Assembly: GCF_020991085.1 (NCBI RefSeq)
Contig: NZ_CP087719.1
Coordinates: 2,314,001-2,378,000, forward strand
Direction: 5' to 3'
DNA: 64,000 nt
DNA from: Roseomonas sp. OT10
GTDB taxonomy: Bacteria; Pseudomonadota; Alphaproteobacteria; Acetobacterales; Acetobacteraceae
Shown here: positions 1-9,750 of the stretch, in pieces
How the letters are laid out: every line of letters starts with the position of its first letter
Numbering within the stretch: the first letter of the stretch is position 1
Translations under genes and position numbers: made by a program
The notes under the pieces: generated by a model
The model's database searches: none
Told to the model about the DNA's origin: nothing
What the model saw: the letters and a program-made list of their open reading frames with translations, nothing else

Positions 1-2
1 CG

Positions 3-632
3 CTACGACAGCGCCACCTCGAAGCCGCGCTGCACGGCCGGGCGCGCCATCATCCGCTCGTACCAGGCGGCGACGTTGGGCAGGTCGTCGAAGGGCACCA
101 GGTGCCGCTCGTGCCGCCAGGCCCAGCCGAGGATGGCGAAGTCGGCGATGCTCGGCCCGCCCTCGGTGGCGACGAAGTCCCGTCCCGCCAGGCGCCTGTC
201 CAGCACGCCGTAGAGCCGCTTCGTCTCCTTGCCGTAGCGGGCGACGCCGTACTCCTTGGCCGGCCCGTCGGGCTGCATCAGGAAGTGGTGCACCTGCCCC
301 GGCATCGGGCCGAATCCGCCCATCTGCCACATCAGCCACTCCAGCACGGGCACGCGCTCGCGCAGGTCCGTGGGCAGGAAGCGCCCCGTCTTCTCGCCGA
401 GATAGAGCAGGATGGCGCCCGATTCGAAGACGCTGATCGGCTGCCCGCCCGGCCCGTCGGGATCGACGATGGCCGGGATCCTGTTGTTCGGGCTGATCGC
501 CAGGAAGGCCGGCTCGAACTGCTCGTCCTTGCCGATGTTCACGGTCTTCACCGTGTAGGGCAGGCCCATCTCCTCCAGCGCGACGCTGATCTTGCGCCCG
601 TTGGGGGTGTTCCAGGTGTGCAGCTCGATCAC
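3..632 (-). CDS. Nu-class-like glutathione S-transferase (YfcG/YghU type)
   Basis: Cytosolic GST of 209 residues. The N-terminal thioredoxin-like domain carries the TPNGRK segment (residues 9-14) typical of the Nu class / disulfide-reductase GSTs, then the cis-Pro loop NNRIPAIVD and the ESGAI glutathione-binding motif. The C-terminal helical domain contains the WLMWQMGG stretch. Family members use glutathione in disulfide reduction or peroxide handling; the substrate here is unknown. The start is a GTG (630-632) whose last two bases are shared with the gatB stop in a GTGA overlap, so translation is probably coupled to gatB. A clear paralogue lies at 22965-23660. Confidence 0.88.
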   Translation of the reverse strand: MIELHTWNTPNGRKISVALEEMGLPYTVKTVNIGKDEQFEPAFLAISPNNRIPAIVDPDGPGGQPISVFESGAILLYLGEKTGRFLPTDLRERVPVLEWLMWQMGGFGPMPGQVHHFLMQPDGPAKEYGVARYGKETKRLYGVLDRRLAGRDFVATEGGPSIADFAILGWAWRHERHLVPFDDLPNVAAWYERMMARPAVQRGFEVALS

Positions 633-2083
633 GGCGCCAGCTTCCCCTTCAGGATGTCGTTGACCAGGGCCGGGTTCCCCTTGCCCTGCATCGCCTTCAT
701 CGTCTGCCCGACGAAGAAGCCGAACAGCTTGTCCTTGCCGGATCGGTACTCGGCGACCTTGTCGGCGTTCTTCGCCAGGACCTCGTCGATCACCGCCTCG
801 ATCGCGCCGGTGTCGGTGACCTGCCGCAGCCCACGGGCCTCCACGATGGCGCCGGGCGATTCGCCCGTCTCCACCATCGCCTCGAACACCTCCTTGGCCA
901 GCTTGCCGGAGAGGGTGCCGTCCGCCATCAGGTCCAGCAGCGCGCCGAGATCCCGGGCGGAGACCGGCGGGGCGCCGATGTCGCGCTTCGTGCGGTTCAG
1001 CGCGGCGAAGAGGTCGCCCATCACCCAGTTCGCCGCCTGCTTGGCGTCGCGTCCCTTCGCGACCTCCTCGTAATAGGCGGCCGTCTCCTTCTCCAGCGTC
1101 AGGACGTGGGCGTCGTAGGGGGTCAGCCCGTACTCGCCCACGTAGCGGGCGCGCCGCTCGTCCGGCAGCTCCGGCAGCTTCGACCGCAGCTCCTCGATCC
1201 AGTCGGAATCCAGCACCAGCGGCGGCAGGTCCGGGTCCGGGAAGTAGCGGTAGTCATGCGCATCCTCCTTGGAGCGCATCGAGCGCGTGACGCCGCGCGT
1301 CGTGTCGAACAGCCGCGTCTCCTGGTCGACCGTGCCGCCCGATTCCCAGACCTCGATCTGGCGCCGCGCCTCCGCCTCCACCGCCTGCATGACGAAGCGG
1401 ATGGAGTTGACGTTCTTCACCTCGCAGCGCGTGCGGAACCCCTCCCCCGGCTTGCGCACGGAGACGTTCACGTCGGCGCGAAGGCTGCCCTCCTCCATGT
1501 TGCCGTCGCAGGTGCCGAGGTAGCGCAGGATCTGCCGCAGCTTCGTGACATAGGCCCCCGCCTCCTCCGGCGAGCGCATGTCCGGCTCCGATACGATCTC
1601 CATCAGCGCGACGCCGGCGCGGTTCAGGTCGATGAAGCTGCGCGACGGGTCCTGGTCGTGCAGCGACTTGCCCGCATCCTGCTCCAGGTGCAGGCGGGTG
1701 ATGCCGATCTCCTTGGTGGCGCCGCCCTCCAGCTCGATGGTCAGCTTGCCCTCGCCGACGATCGGGAACTGGTACTGGCTGATCTGGTAGCCGGTCGGCA
1801 GGTCCGCATAGAAGTAGTTCTTGCGGTCGAAGCGCGACCACTCGTTGACCTTGGCCTTCAGGCCGAGGCCAGTGCGCACGGCCTGGGCCACGCACTCGCC
1901 GTTGATGACGGGCAGCATGCCGGGGAAGCCCGCGTCGACGAAGGAGACCTGGCTGTTCGGCGCCGCGCCGAAGGCCGTCGCGGCGCCGGAGAACAGCTTG
2001 GCCTCCGAGGTGACCTGGGCATGGACCTCCAGCCCGATCACCAGCTCCCAGGGGCCGGTCTCACCCTCGATGGTGTAGCTCAT
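629..2083 (-). CDS. gatB: Aspartyl/glutamyl-tRNA(Asn/Gln) amidotransferase subunit B
   Basis: GatB of the GatCAB amidotransferase, which converts misacylated Glu-tRNA(Gln) or Asp-tRNA(Asn) to the amidated forms using ammonia from GatA. About 484 residues. It begins with the family signature [13 protein letters not shown] and contains the conserved DFNRAGVPL-like segment (here [18 protein letters not shown]) and the C-terminal YqeY-like domain ending in [17 protein letters not shown] chose the ATG at 2083 (MSYTIEG) over an in-frame ATG nine codons upstream because homologues start close to the WELVIG signature. It is separated from gatA by one small membrane-protein gene and is coupled to the following GST gene. 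Confidence 0.96.
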   Translation of the reverse strand: MSYTIEGETGPWELVIGLEVHAQVTSEAKLFSGAATAFGAAPNSQVSFVDAGFPGMLPVINGECVAQAVRTGLGLKAKVNEWSRFDRKNYFYADLPTGYQISQYQFPIVGEGKLTIELEGGATKEIGITRLHLEQDAGKSLHDQDPSRSFIDLNRAGVALMEIVSEPDMRSPEEAGAYVTKLRQILRYLGTCDGNMEEGSLRADVNVSVRKPGEGFRTRCEVKNVNSIRFVMQAVEAEARRQIEVWESGGTVDQETRLFDTTRGVTRSMRSKEDAHDYRYFPDPDLPPLVLDSDWIEELRSKLPELPDERRARYVGEYGLTPYDAHVLTLEKETAAYYEEVAKGRDAKQAANWVMGDLFAALNRTKRDIGAPPVSARDLGALLDLMADGTLSGKLAKEVFEAMVETGESPGAIVEARGLRQVTDTGAIEAVIDEVLAKNADKVAEYRSGKDKLFGFFVGQTMKAMQGKGNPALVNDILKGKLAP

Positions 2084-2207
2084 GCGCCCAGCCCATGATG
2101 ATGCGTCCACATCCGGGGGTGATAGCGGATGGTCCCGGCGCGGGCCAAGCCCGGCCCGGCGTTCCGGCCCCCGGGATGCCCGCCCGGCCGGCCGGGCCTG
2201 CCCCGCC

Positions 2208-2678
2208 TCAGCCGGGCCGCAGGCGGTCGTACCACCGCGACAGCGAGACGATGACGAAGGCCAGGCCCACCAGGATGCTGCCCGCCATCATGGCCGTGCG
2301 GTTCCACAGCCGTTCCATCGCCACGTCCGTCGTCAGCGTCTCCGGGTGGCCCGTGTCCACCAGGACCTGCACCGGCCTCTGCTCGGAACCGCCGAAATAG
2401 CTGTAGACGACCTTGTTCCGCCGGGTCGGCACGATGCTCGATCCCGCCTCCAGCGTCGCCTCGCAGCGCGTGAGGAAGTAGCGGCTGGTGCGGCAGCTTC
2501 CTTCGACCACATGCCCGCCGGGGGCGGGCTTGGTACGGCCCTGCGCGGCGAAGTCGTCGCGCAGCATCGGCCATTCCTCGGCCACGCCCTGGGAGATGAA
2601 AAAGGCCAGCCCCAGCATCACGACGGTCAGGACGATGGTGCGCAGCCAGCCAGGGCGCGGCTCCCGGCTGGCCGTCAC
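2208..2678 (-). CDS. Small two-helix membrane protein of unknown function
   Basis: 156 residues with a hydrophobic segment near residues 13-29 and a second near 128-148. Between them is a soluble stretch with three cysteines ([11 protein letters not shown] includes two) and the phrase KVVYSYFGG followed by [12 protein letters not shown]. This N-out/C-out layout with a central beta-rich region and a VxVxVDxxxP phrase resembles DUF3592-type membrane proteins, but the match is by eye and weak. It lies between gatA and gatB on the same strand, so it is probably co-transcribed with the amidotransferase genes, although nothing suggests that it works with them. Confidence 0.6.
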   Translation of the reverse strand: MTASREPRPGWLRTIVLTVVMLGLAFFISQGVAEEWPMLRDDFAAQGRTKPAPGGHVVEGSCRTSRYFLTRCEATLEAGSSIVPTRRNKVVYSYFGGSEQRPVQVLVDTGHPETLTTDVAMERLWNRTAMMAGSILVGLAFVIVSLSRWYDRLRPG

Positions 2679-2839
2679 GGGTGGTCGGCGGCGGCGGTCA
2701 TGCCATCACGATGCGTCATGGCAACGGTCCTGGGAATACCCGCCGTCGCGTCGGCCCGTCGCCGCCCGCCATCGCCACCCGCCATCGCCGCCTCAGGCGG
2801 CGTCGCCCCGCATCGGCCGCGACCGGCTGCGGGATGCCG

Positions 2840-4327
2840 TCAGTGGGCGCCGGCGCGCAGCCGCGGCAGGGCGTCGAAACCGGCGGCACGCTCGATGGCG
2901 CTGCCCACGGCGAAGAGCGTCTCCTCGTCGAAGGGCCGGCCCAGCACCTGCAGCCCCAGCGGCAGCCCCTCCGCACTCAGCCCGGCGGGGACGGAGAGGC
3001 CGGGGATGCCGGCGAGGTTGGCCGTCACGGTGAAGACGTCGTTCAGATACATCGCCACCGGATCGTCCTGCGTCTCCTCCGCGCCGAAGGCCGCAGAGGG
3101 CGTGGCCGGGGCCAGGATGGCATCCACGCTGTCCCAGGCGCGGTCGAAATCCTGCCGGATCAGCCGCCGCACCTGCTGCGCCTTCACATAGTAGGCATCG
3201 TAGTAGCCGGCGCTGAGCACATAGGTCCCGATCATGATCCGCCGCCGCACCTCGGCCCCGAAGCCGGCGGCCCGGGTGCGCTCGTAGAGATCCTTCAGGT
3301 CGCCTCCCGCCTCGACCCGCCGGCCGAAGCGCACGCCGTCGTAGCGCGCGAGGTTGGACGAGGCCTCGGCCGGCGCCACGATATAGTAGGTGGCCAGCGC
3401 GTGCTTCGTATGCGGCAGGGAGATGTCGACGATCTCCGCCCCTTCCGCACGCAGCCAGTCCAGCCCCTGCTGCCACAGCCGCCCGATCTCCTCCGGCAGC
3501 CCGTCGATGCGGTACTCCCGCGGCACCCCGATCCGCAGCCCCTTCACCCCGCGCGCGCAGGCGGCGGCGAAGTCCGGCACCGGCCGCTCGGCGGAGGTGG
3601 AATCCTTGGGGTCGAACCCGGCCATGCTGCCGAGCAGCAGGGCGCAGTCCTCGACGGTGCGGGCCATCGGCCCCGCCTGGTCCAGCGAGGAGGCATAGGC
3701 CACGATCCCCCAGCGCGAGCAGCGGCCATAGGTCGGCTTGATGCCCGTCACGCCGCAGAAGGCCGCGGGCTGGCGGATGGAGCCGCCCGTGTCGGTCGCC
3801 GTCGCCCCCAGCGCCAGCCGCGCCGCCACCGCCGCGGCCGACCCGCCGGAGGAGCCGCCGGGCACCAGCCGCGTGTCCGGGTCGTTGCGCCGGGACCAGG
3901 GATTCTCCACCGGTCCGAAGGCGGAGCTGGCGTTGGAGGAGCCCATGGCGAACTCGTCCAGGTTCGCCTTCCCGAGGAACACCGCCCCGTCGCGCAGCAG
4001 CCTGGCGGTGACGGTGCTCTCGTAGGGCGGGACGAAGTTCTCCAGGATGCGGCTGCCCGCGGTGGTCCGCACGCCCGCGGTGCAGAACAGGTCCTTGATC
4101 GCCAGCGGCACGCCCTCCAGCGGGCCGGCGAGACCATCGGCCCGGCGCCGGTCGGAGGCGCGGGCGGCCTCCATGGCCTGCTCGCCGGTGACGGTGATGA
4201 AGGCGTTCAGGCGCGGGTTCAGCGCCCCGATCGCCTCCAGATGCGCGGCCGTCAGCGCCTCGCTGGTGATCAGCCCCTCGTTCAGCGCCTCGAGGGCGCC
4301 GCGGATGGTGAAATCGGTCGGACGCAT
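2840..4327 (-). CDS. gatA: Aspartyl/glutamyl-tRNA(Asn/Gln) amidotransferase subunit A
   Basis: GatA, the amidase subunit that hydrolyses glutamine (or asparagine) and feeds ammonia to GatB. 495 residues, normal for the family. The amidase-signature catalytic elements are visible: the Lys in [18 protein letters not shown], the glycine/serine-rich segment [13 protein letters not shown], and the nucleophilic Ser in [15 protein letters not shown]. The start is the ATG at 4325-4327 (MRPTDFT), which shares one base with the gatC stop codon, the classic gatC-gatA coupling. A longer open frame upstream of this ATG only shadows gatC. Confidence 0.97.
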   Translation of the reverse strand: MRPTDFTIRGALEALNEGLITSEALTAAHLEAIGALNPRLNAFITVTGEQAMEAARASDRRRADGLAGPLEGVPLAIKDLFCTAGVRTTAGSRILENFVPPYESTVTARLLRDGAVFLGKANLDEFAMGSSNASSAFGPVENPWSRRNDPDTRLVPGGSSGGSAAAVAARLALGATATDTGGSIRQPAAFCGVTGIKPTYGRCSRWGIVAYASSLDQAGPMARTVEDCALLLGSMAGFDPKDSTSAERPVPDFAAACARGVKGLRIGVPREYRIDGLPEEIGRLWQQGLDWLRAEGAEIVDISLPHTKHALATYYIVAPAEASSNLARYDGVRFGRRVEAGGDLKDLYERTRAAGFGAEVRRRIMIGTYVLSAGYYDAYYVKAQQVRRLIRQDFDRAWDSVDAILAPATPSAAFGAEETQDDPVAMYLNDVFTVTANLAGIPGLSVPAGLSAEGLPLGLQVLGRPFDEETLFAVGSAIERAAGFDALPRLRAGAH

Positions 4328-4614
4328 CACTCGACCACCTTCGGAACGGTGAAGAAATCGCCCTGGCGGTCGGGCGCGTTGGAGAGCACCGCCTCGGCCT
4401 GGCCGCCATCGGTGACCACGTCCTCGCGCAGCAGCAGCACCGCGTCGCCGGCCCCGGCCAGCGGCTCCACCCCGGTCGTGTCCACCGCCTGCAACTGCTC
4501 CACCCAGGCGAGGATGCCGTTCAGCTCGCCTTGCAGCCGTGACACCTCCTCGTCCTCCAGGTGGATTCGGGCGAGCGAGGCGACGCGCCGGACGGTGGCG
4601 GTATCGAGCGACAT
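4327..4614 (-). CDS. gatC: Aspartyl/glutamyl-tRNA(Asn/Gln) amidotransferase subunit C
   Basis: GatC, the 95-residue belt subunit that holds GatA and GatB together. Family hallmarks are the N-terminal [16 protein letters not shown], the central [11 protein letters not shown] and the proline-bearing region TTGVEPLAG, with the C-terminal [12 protein letters not shown] that packs on GatA. It is the first gene of a minus-strand gatC-gatA-(membrane protein)-gatB-GST series, and its stop overlaps the gatA start by one base. The promoter must lie in the 396-bp divergent gap towards the MscS gene. Confidence 0.95.
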   Translation of the reverse strand: MSLDTATVRRVASLARIHLEDEEVSRLQGELNGILAWVEQLQAVDTTGVEPLAGAGDAVLLLREDVVTDGGQAEAVLSNAPDRQGDFFTVPKVVE

Positions 4615-5010
4615 GGTCGGGACGGGACCCCAGTTCAGAGGACAGCAACGGGCAGGAGCGCAGCGGCGGCCCCGAAGTCAAGACCTGTCACCGGGACGGA
4701 GCCTCCCGCCCCCGCTCCGGAACCTGGCCCCGCGACCCGCGTTGGCCCCCTGACCAACGGTCTCCGCGACCGGCTGTCGCCATCGCCGGAGACCCGCCGG
4801 GCCGCACGGGCCGCCTCGTGCCGCCCGACCCGTTCGGCCGGGGCGGCCGGATGATTCGAAAGGTAACAAGGGAGGCGTGCCGGTCGATCCGTCCGGCACC
4901 GGTCCCAGATGGACGCGGCAGCGGCCAGGGCTTCCTGGCCCGCCGCCGATCCCCTCGGCCCGGCCGCGTGCCGGGCGCCACCCCGAAGGATACGAAGGAC
5001 AGGTGTACGC
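4615..5010. other. Divergent intergenic region between gatC and the MscS-family gene
   Basis: 396 bp without a convincing gene. It must contain the promoters for both gatC (leftward) and the channel gene (rightward). A slightly less GC-rich patch around 4850-4870 precedes a Shine-Dalgarno-like AAGGGAGG at 4868-4875, but no well-placed start follows it. I see no clear palindrome or recognisable -35/-10 pair. Confidence 0.5.
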
Positions 5011-7539
5011 ATGAGGCCATGGCATGCCCGAGGGGAAGCAAGCGTCACCGCCCATCGGCCCGGCAGCGGTGCCGGAAGACCCGCCCCCGGGCCCCTGGCC
5101 ATCCTCCTCGCGCTGGCGATGCTCCTCCTGCCCTCCGTGCCGGCCCTGGCGCAGGATGCCGCGCCCCGCGCGGCGGCCGCGACATCCCCCCCGGCCGCCG
5201 CCGGGCTGACGCCGGAGCAGGCGCGGCAGGCTCTCGACGTCCTGCAGGACGAAGCCCGGCGGCGCGAGGTGATCAACGCCCTGACCGCCGTCGCGCGCAC
5301 CACCCCCCCGTCGAGCGCCGAGGCCGCGGGCACGGCCCCGCCGGCCACGGGGGCCACGGCGGCGCCGGGCGGGCATGCCCCGGCGGCCGAGGCCCCGGCC
5401 GCCCCCGCCGAGGACAAGGTCAGCCTGAACGAGGACGGGCTTCTGGCACGCCTGATCCTGGCCACCTCCGGCTGGTTCGCGGCGGCCTCCGGCCAGCTCG
5501 TCCAGGCCTCCCATACCCTGGCCGACCTCCCGGCCGTCGGCGACTGGATCGTGACCACCGCCACCAGCCCGCAGGCCCAGGCCCTGGTGCTGGACGTCGC
5601 GTGGAAGCTGGCCCTGGTGCTCGCCCTGGCCTGGCTGACGCGCCGCCTGGTCACCCGGGCGCTGCGCCCCGCCTTCGCGCGGCTGAACCGCTTCGCCCAG
5701 GAGCGGGCCGAACGCCGCCGCCGCGAGAAGGAGTCCCTGGCCGGCCAGCCATCCGCGATGCTCGCCAGCCGGGGGGAAATCCGCTTCCTGCGCCTGGGTC
5801 CACTCGCCCTGCTGCGCTTCATGCTCGAGGGCCTGCCCATCCTGGCCTTCGCCGGGGTGGGGAACCTGCTCCTGGCCAGCCCCCTGGTCAGCGGCTGGCA
5901 GCCCTCGCTGATCGTGGCGGCGGCGGTGAACGCCTATGTGGTGCAGCACCTGGTGATGGCGGCGGTGCACGCCCTGGCCTCACCGGACAGCGCGGCGCTG
6001 CGGCCGTTCCGGATCACCGACGAGACCGCCGCCTATATCGAGGTCTGGGCCGCGCGGGTCAGCCGCGTGCTGGTCTATGGCCTCGCGGGAATGGAGATCG
6101 CGCGGCTGCTGGGCCTGGGCTACGGCGCCTACCTCTCCGCGCTGAAGCTGGTGGTGCTGGCCAACCACCTGCTGCTGATCGTCGTGATCCTGCAGTGCCG
6201 CAGGGCGGTGGCCGAGGCGATCGCGGCGCCGGCGGGCCGGCGGGGCTCCGTCGCGCTGGCGCGCAACTGGCTGGCCGCCATCTGGCACGTGCTGGCGATC
6301 TTCCTGGTGGTCGCCCTCTGGTTCGTCTGGGCGGTGGAGATCCAGAACGGCTACGGCCTGCTGTTCCGCTACTTCGGGGCCACCGTGCTGGTGCTGGTGC
6401 TGGCGCGGCTGATCGCCGTGGCCATCCTGGGCATGCTGGACCGCGTCTTCCGCATCGCCCCGGAGAAGCGGGCGCAGCTTCCCTTCCTGGAGGCGAGGGC
6501 GAACCGCTACTACCCGTTGGTGCGCCGCGGGGTCTCAGCGGTGATGGTCGTCGTCACCCTCCTGGCCATCCTCCAGATCTGGGGGGTGGATGCGCTCGCC
6601 TGGTTCCATGATGGCGGGCTCGGCGAGCTGGTCACCAGCTTCCTCGTCACCGTGCTCGTGGCCCTCGCCGTGGCGGTGGTGGCCTGGGAAGCGATGAACG
6701 CCTGGATGGACCGCCGGATCGCCGCCATGTCGGCCCAGGGCGACCACGCCCGCTCCGCCCGGCTGCGGACCCTGCTGCCGCTGCTGCGCAGCGCGCTGCT
6801 GACCGCGATCGTGGTGGTGGTCGGCTTCACCGCGCTCAGCCAGCTCGGCGTCAACATCGCCCCGCTCCTGGCCGGGGCCTCCATCATCGGCGTGGCGCTG
6901 GGCTTCGGCTCGCAGAAGCTGGTGCAGGACGTGATCAACGGCATGTTCCTGCTGCTGGAGAACACCATGCAGGTGGGGGACTGGGTGACGGTCTCCGGCC
7001 TCTCCGGCTCGGTCGAGGCGCTCTCCGTCCGCACCATCCGGCTGCGGGCGGGGGATGGCTCCGTCCACGTCATCCCCTTCTCCTCGGTCACGACGGTGAC
7101 CAACACCAACAAGGGCGTCGGCAATGCCGCCGTCTCCGTCACCGTGGCGCTGGACGAGGACACGGACCGGGTGGGCCAGGTGCTGAAGGAGATCGGTGCC
7201 GAGCTGCGCCGGGACCCGGCCTTCCGCGACAACATCTTGGACGACTTCGCGCTCTGGGGCGTGGACAAGGTGGACGGCGCCACGGTGACGGTGCTGGGCC
7301 AGATGAAGTGCCGCGACACGGGCCGCTGGGGCGTGCAGCGGGAGTTCAACCGCCGCATCAAGATGCGCTTCCAGGAGCTTGGGATCCGGATCGGCGTGCC
7401 GGCCCAGGCGGTGATCGTCAGCCGCCCGCAGCCCGCGCGCGGCGAGGAGGAGGGCGCCGCTCCGGCCCGGGAGGAAGCCGGTCGCCCGCAAGCGGAGCGG
7501 GAGTCGCCGCCACCCGCGGCGCTGTCCAACACCGCCTGA
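5011..7539 (+). CDS. MscS-family mechanosensitive ion channel (large YbiO/MscK-like form)
   Basis: Inner-membrane mechanosensitive channel of about 842 residues. A cleavable signal (hydrophobic LAILLALAMLLLPSVPALAQ, just before residue 50) is followed by an Ala/Pro-rich periplasmic segment, many transmembrane helices, and the MscS core. The pore helix and following signature GFGSQKLVQDVINGMF start near residue 631, then VGDWVTV and the beta domain with the phrase RTIRLRAGDGSVHVIPFSS. The C-terminus is charged and disordered. The family releases solutes on hypo-osmotic shock. I chose ATG 5011 because it sits just before the signal peptide; an open frame extends upstream to 4909. It interrupts the usual gatC-ruvX neighbourhood. 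Confidence 0.88.
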   Translation: MRPWHARGEASVTAHRPGSGAGRPAPGPLAILLALAMLLLPSVPALAQDAAPRAAAATSPPAAAGLTPEQARQALDVLQDEARRREVINALTAVARTTPPSSAEAAGTAPPATGATAAPGGHAPAAEAPAAPAEDKVSLNEDGLLARLILATSGWFAAASGQLVQASHTLADLPAVGDWIVTTATSPQAQALVLDVAWKLALVLALAWLTRRLVTRALRPAFARLNRFAQERAERRRREKESLAGQPSAMLASRGEIRFLRLGPLALLRFMLEGLPILAFAGVGNLLLASPLVSGWQPSLIVAAAVNAYVVQHLVMAAVHALASPDSAALRPFRITDETAAYIEVWAARVSRVLVYGLAGMEIARLLGLGYGAYLSALKLVVLANHLLLIVVILQCRRAVAEAIAAPAGRRGSVALARNWLAAIWHVLAIFLVVALWFVWAVEIQNGYGLLFRYFGATVLVLVLARLIAVAILGMLDRVFRIAPEKRAQLPFLEARANRYYPLVRRGVSAVMVVVTLLAILQIWGVDALAWFHDGGLGELVTSFLVTVLVALAVAVVAWEAMNAWMDRRIAAMSAQGDHARSARLRTLLPLLRSALLTAIVVVVGFTALSQLGVNIAPLLAGASIIGVALGFGSQKLVQDVINGMFLLLENTMQVGDWVTVSGLSGSVEALSVRTIRLRAGDGSVHVIPFSSVTTVTNTNKGVGNAAVSVTVALDEDTDRVGQVLKEIGAELRRDPAFRDNILDDFALWGVDKVDGATVTVLGQMKCRDTGRWGVQREFNRRIKMRFQELGIRIGVPAQAVIVSRPQPARGEEEGAAPAREEAGRPQAERESPPPAALSNTA

Positions 7540-7648
7540 CGCGGGCGGGTAGTGGCCCCCACGCCGCTTGCTGCGCCGTCCGGGCCCGGCGCAGCATGGG
7601 CGGAGCGCCGGCCTCCCCGGTGGGAGGCTGGGACCGGGAGACGCCGCC

Positions 7649-8209
7649 ATGCCGCCTCGTGCCAAACGCCTGTTCCTGCCCCTCCTCCTGGCCCTGATCC
7701 TCCTGGCCCCGGGCGCACCGGGCTGGGGCACGGCGGCGCGGGCGGCGAGCTTCGACTGCGCCCGGGCCACCACCACGGTCGAGCGCACGATCTGCGGCGA
7801 TGCGGAGCTGTCCCGTCTGGACGAGGCGCTGGACCAGGCCTATCGCGCCGCCCTCGCCTCGCCGCAGGCGGGCGCCACGCGGGAGGGGCAGCGGGCCTGG
7901 CTGGCGGGACGCAACCGCTGCACCACGGCCGCCTGTGTCCGCGACGCCTATGCCGCCCGGCTCGCCCAGCTATCCCCGGGCGCGGCCAAGCCCCCGGTCC
8001 CCGCCGCCCCTGCGGCCCTGAGCTGCCGGCAGGAGCGCGGCGCGGCCGCCGCGGCGGTGCTGGTGAAGCAGTGCATCCAGGTCTCGCCCGCGACCCGCCC
8101 GCCCTGCAACGACGCCAACCCCTGTGCCCTGATCCTGGACGAGATCGCGCGCGGCTGCGGGATGTATCCGGCGCCCGTTCCGGCCTATTGCCGCTCCCTC
8201 CCGCGCTGA
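7649..8209 (+). CDS. LprI-like (DUF1311) secreted cysteine-rich protein
   Basis: About 186 residues. A signal peptide (LFLPLLLALILLAPG to AARA) is followed by the LprI N-terminal domain pattern: SFDCARATTTVERTIC, then DAELSRLDEALDQAYR and the conserved W in RAWLAGRNRC. Eight or so cysteines point to disulfides in the periplasm. A second, non-LprI cysteine-containing part (CNDANPCALIL) ends the protein. Some LprI-domain proteins inhibit lysozyme, but that is not shown for most. ATG 7649 has GGGAG at 7636-7640. The next gene, ruvX, begins ten bases after its stop. Confidence 0.8.
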   Translation: MPPRAKRLFLPLLLALILLAPGAPGWGTAARAASFDCARATTTVERTICGDAELSRLDEALDQAYRAALASPQAGATREGQRAWLAGRNRCTTAACVRDAYAARLAQLSPGAAKPPVPAAPAALSCRQERGAAAAAVLVKQCIQVSPATRPPCNDANPCALILDEIARGCGMYPAPVPAYCRSLPR

Positions 8210-8219
8210 GGTCCGCCCG

Positions 8220-8729
8220 CTGCCCCTGATCCCCCTGCCCGAGCTTCGCGCCGCCCTGCCCCGCCACGCCCGGCTGATCGGGCTGGACCCGGGGCGGCGG
8301 ACCATCGGCGTCGCCCTGTCCGACGTGTCGCTGATGCTCGCCTCCCCCTATCGCGGCCTGCCGCGCGGGAAGCTGGCCGCCAACGCCGCCGCCATCGCCG
8401 CCATCGCCACGACCGAGGGCGCGGCGGGGCTGGTGGTCGGGCTGCCGCTGGGGCTGGACGGCTCCTTCGGCCCGGCGGCGCAGGCGGCGAAGGACTGGGC
8501 CGCCGCGCTGTCCGCCGCGACCGGCCTGCCGGCGGCGCTGTGGGATGAACGGCTGTCGTCCAGCGCGGTGAACCGGATGCTGATCGAGGAGGCGGACCTC
8601 ACCCGGGCCAAGCGGGCGAAGGCGGTGGATGCGGCGGCGGCGGCCTACATGCTCCAGGGGGCGCTGGACGCGACGCGCCCACCTCTGGGGCCACCCCTGG
8701 AGCCACCCCTGGCGTCGCCCCCCGGCTGA
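8220..8729 (+). CDS. ruvX: Putative pre-16S rRNA nuclease / Holliday junction resolvase-like YqgF
   Basis: YqgF/RuvX RNase-H-fold nuclease, implicated in 16S rRNA 5'-end maturation. The family opens with [18 protein letters not shown], whose first catalytic Asp lies upstream of the first ATG or GTG of the frame (GTG 8325), so that start cannot be right. In frame, the best start is CTG 8220, which gives [17 protein letters not shown] before the motif and is preceded by GAGGT at 8208-8212 with seven bases of spacing. Further motifs are GLPLGLDGS and the C-terminal DERLSS. Length 169 residues. It heads the conserved ruvX-pyrB-pyrC'-plsY-dprA-topA series. Confidence 0.88.
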   Translation: MPLIPLPELRAALPRHARLIGLDPGRRTIGVALSDVSLMLASPYRGLPRGKLAANAAAIAAIATTEGAAGLVVGLPLGLDGSFGPAAQAAKDWAAALSAATGLPAALWDERLSSSAVNRMLIEEADLTRAKRAKAVDAAAAAYMLQGALDATRPPLGPPLEPPLASPPG

Positions 8730-8808
8730 CCGGCGGGGCGCCCTTTCCCGCCCTGTCCGCCCCGCCTATGGTCCGGCCCGCCTGCACACGTCGGAATCCC
8801 TGCCCCGG

Positions 8809-9750
8809 ATGGTCGCCTATCCCTCCCGCCACCTCCTCGCCATCGAGGGGCTGCACCCCGTCCACATCGCCGACCTGCTCGATCTGGCGGAGAGCTACGC
8901 CCTGCTGAACCGGGGCGGAAAGACCCAGCGCGACCTGCTCAAGGGCCGCACCCTGATCAACCTGTTCTTCGAGGACAGCACCCGCACCCGCACCTCCTTC
9001 GAGCTGGCGGGCAAGCGGCTGGGGGCGGACGTGATCAACATGTCCGTCTCGACCAGCAGCGTGAACAAGGGCGAGACGCTGCTCGACACCGCCTCCACGC
9101 TGAACGCCATGAAGACGGACCTGCTGGTGGTCCGCCACGCCCAGTCCGGCGCGCCCGCCCTGCTCAGCCAGAAGGTGGACGCCGCCGTCATCAACGCGGG
9201 CGACGGCACGCACGAGCACCCGACCCAGGCCCTGCTCGATGCCCTGACCATCCGCCGCCGCAAGGGGCGGCTGGAGCACCTGACGGTCGCCATCTGCGGC
9301 GACGTGCTGCACTCCCGGGTGGCGCGGTCGAACATCCACCTGCTCTCGGCGATGAACTGCCGGGTGCGGATCGTCGGCCCGCCCACCCTGATCCCCGCCG
9401 AGGCGGCGCGGCTGGGGGTGGAGATCCACCATACCATGCGCGAGGGGCTGAAGGACGCGGATGTGGTGATGATGCTGCGCCTCCAGCGGGAGCGCATGGC
9501 GGGCGGCCTGGTCCCCTCGGCCCGCGAGTACTTCCGCTTCTACGGGCTGGACGCGGAGAAGCTCGCGGTCGCGAAGCCGGACGCCATCGTCATGCACCCC
9601 GGCCCGATGAACCGCGGCGTGGAGATCGACAGCGCGGTGGCCGACGACCCGGCCCGCAGCGTGATCGGCGAGCAGGTGGAGATGGGGGTGGCCGTGCGCA
9701 TGGCCGTGCTGGACACGCTCTCCCGCCTGCCGGGACGGAACAGCCGCTGA
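8809..9750 (+). CDS. pyrB: Aspartate carbamoyltransferase catalytic subunit
   Basis: ATCase catalytic chain, the first committed step of pyrimidine synthesis (carbamoyl phosphate + aspartate). 313 residues. Carbamoyl-phosphate signature [20 protein letters not shown], then [18 protein letters not shown] and the C-terminal [16 protein letters not shown] 8809 ([15 protein letters not shown]) fits homologue starts; upstream open frame shadows the 3' end of ruvX. Its stop touches the start of the downstream dihydroorotase-like gene (shared base 9750), which supports the known pairing of this type of ATCase with an inactive dihydroorotase homologue. Confidence 0.96.
   Translation: MVAYPSRHLLAIEGLHPVHIADLLDLAESYALLNRGGKTQRDLLKGRTLINLFFEDSTRTRTSFELAGKRLGADVINMSVSTSSVNKGETLLDTASTLNAMKTDLLVVRHAQSGAPALLSQKVDAAVINAGDGTHEHPTQALLDALTIRRRKGRLEHLTVAICGDVLHSRVARSNIHLLSAMNCRVRIVGPPTLIPAEAARLGVEIHHTMREGLKDADVVMMLRLQRERMAGGLVPSAREYFRFYGLDAEKLAVAKPDAIVMHPGPMNRGVEIDSAVADDPARSVIGEQVEMGVAVRMAVLDTLSRLPGRNSR

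Noticed and set aside
4877-5014. 45-codon leader frame starting at GTG 4877 and overlapping the MscS ATG as ATGA
   Set aside because: Its Shine-Dalgarno is only one base from the GTG, and the peptide is Arg/Pro/Gly-rich shadow composition; no support for expression.
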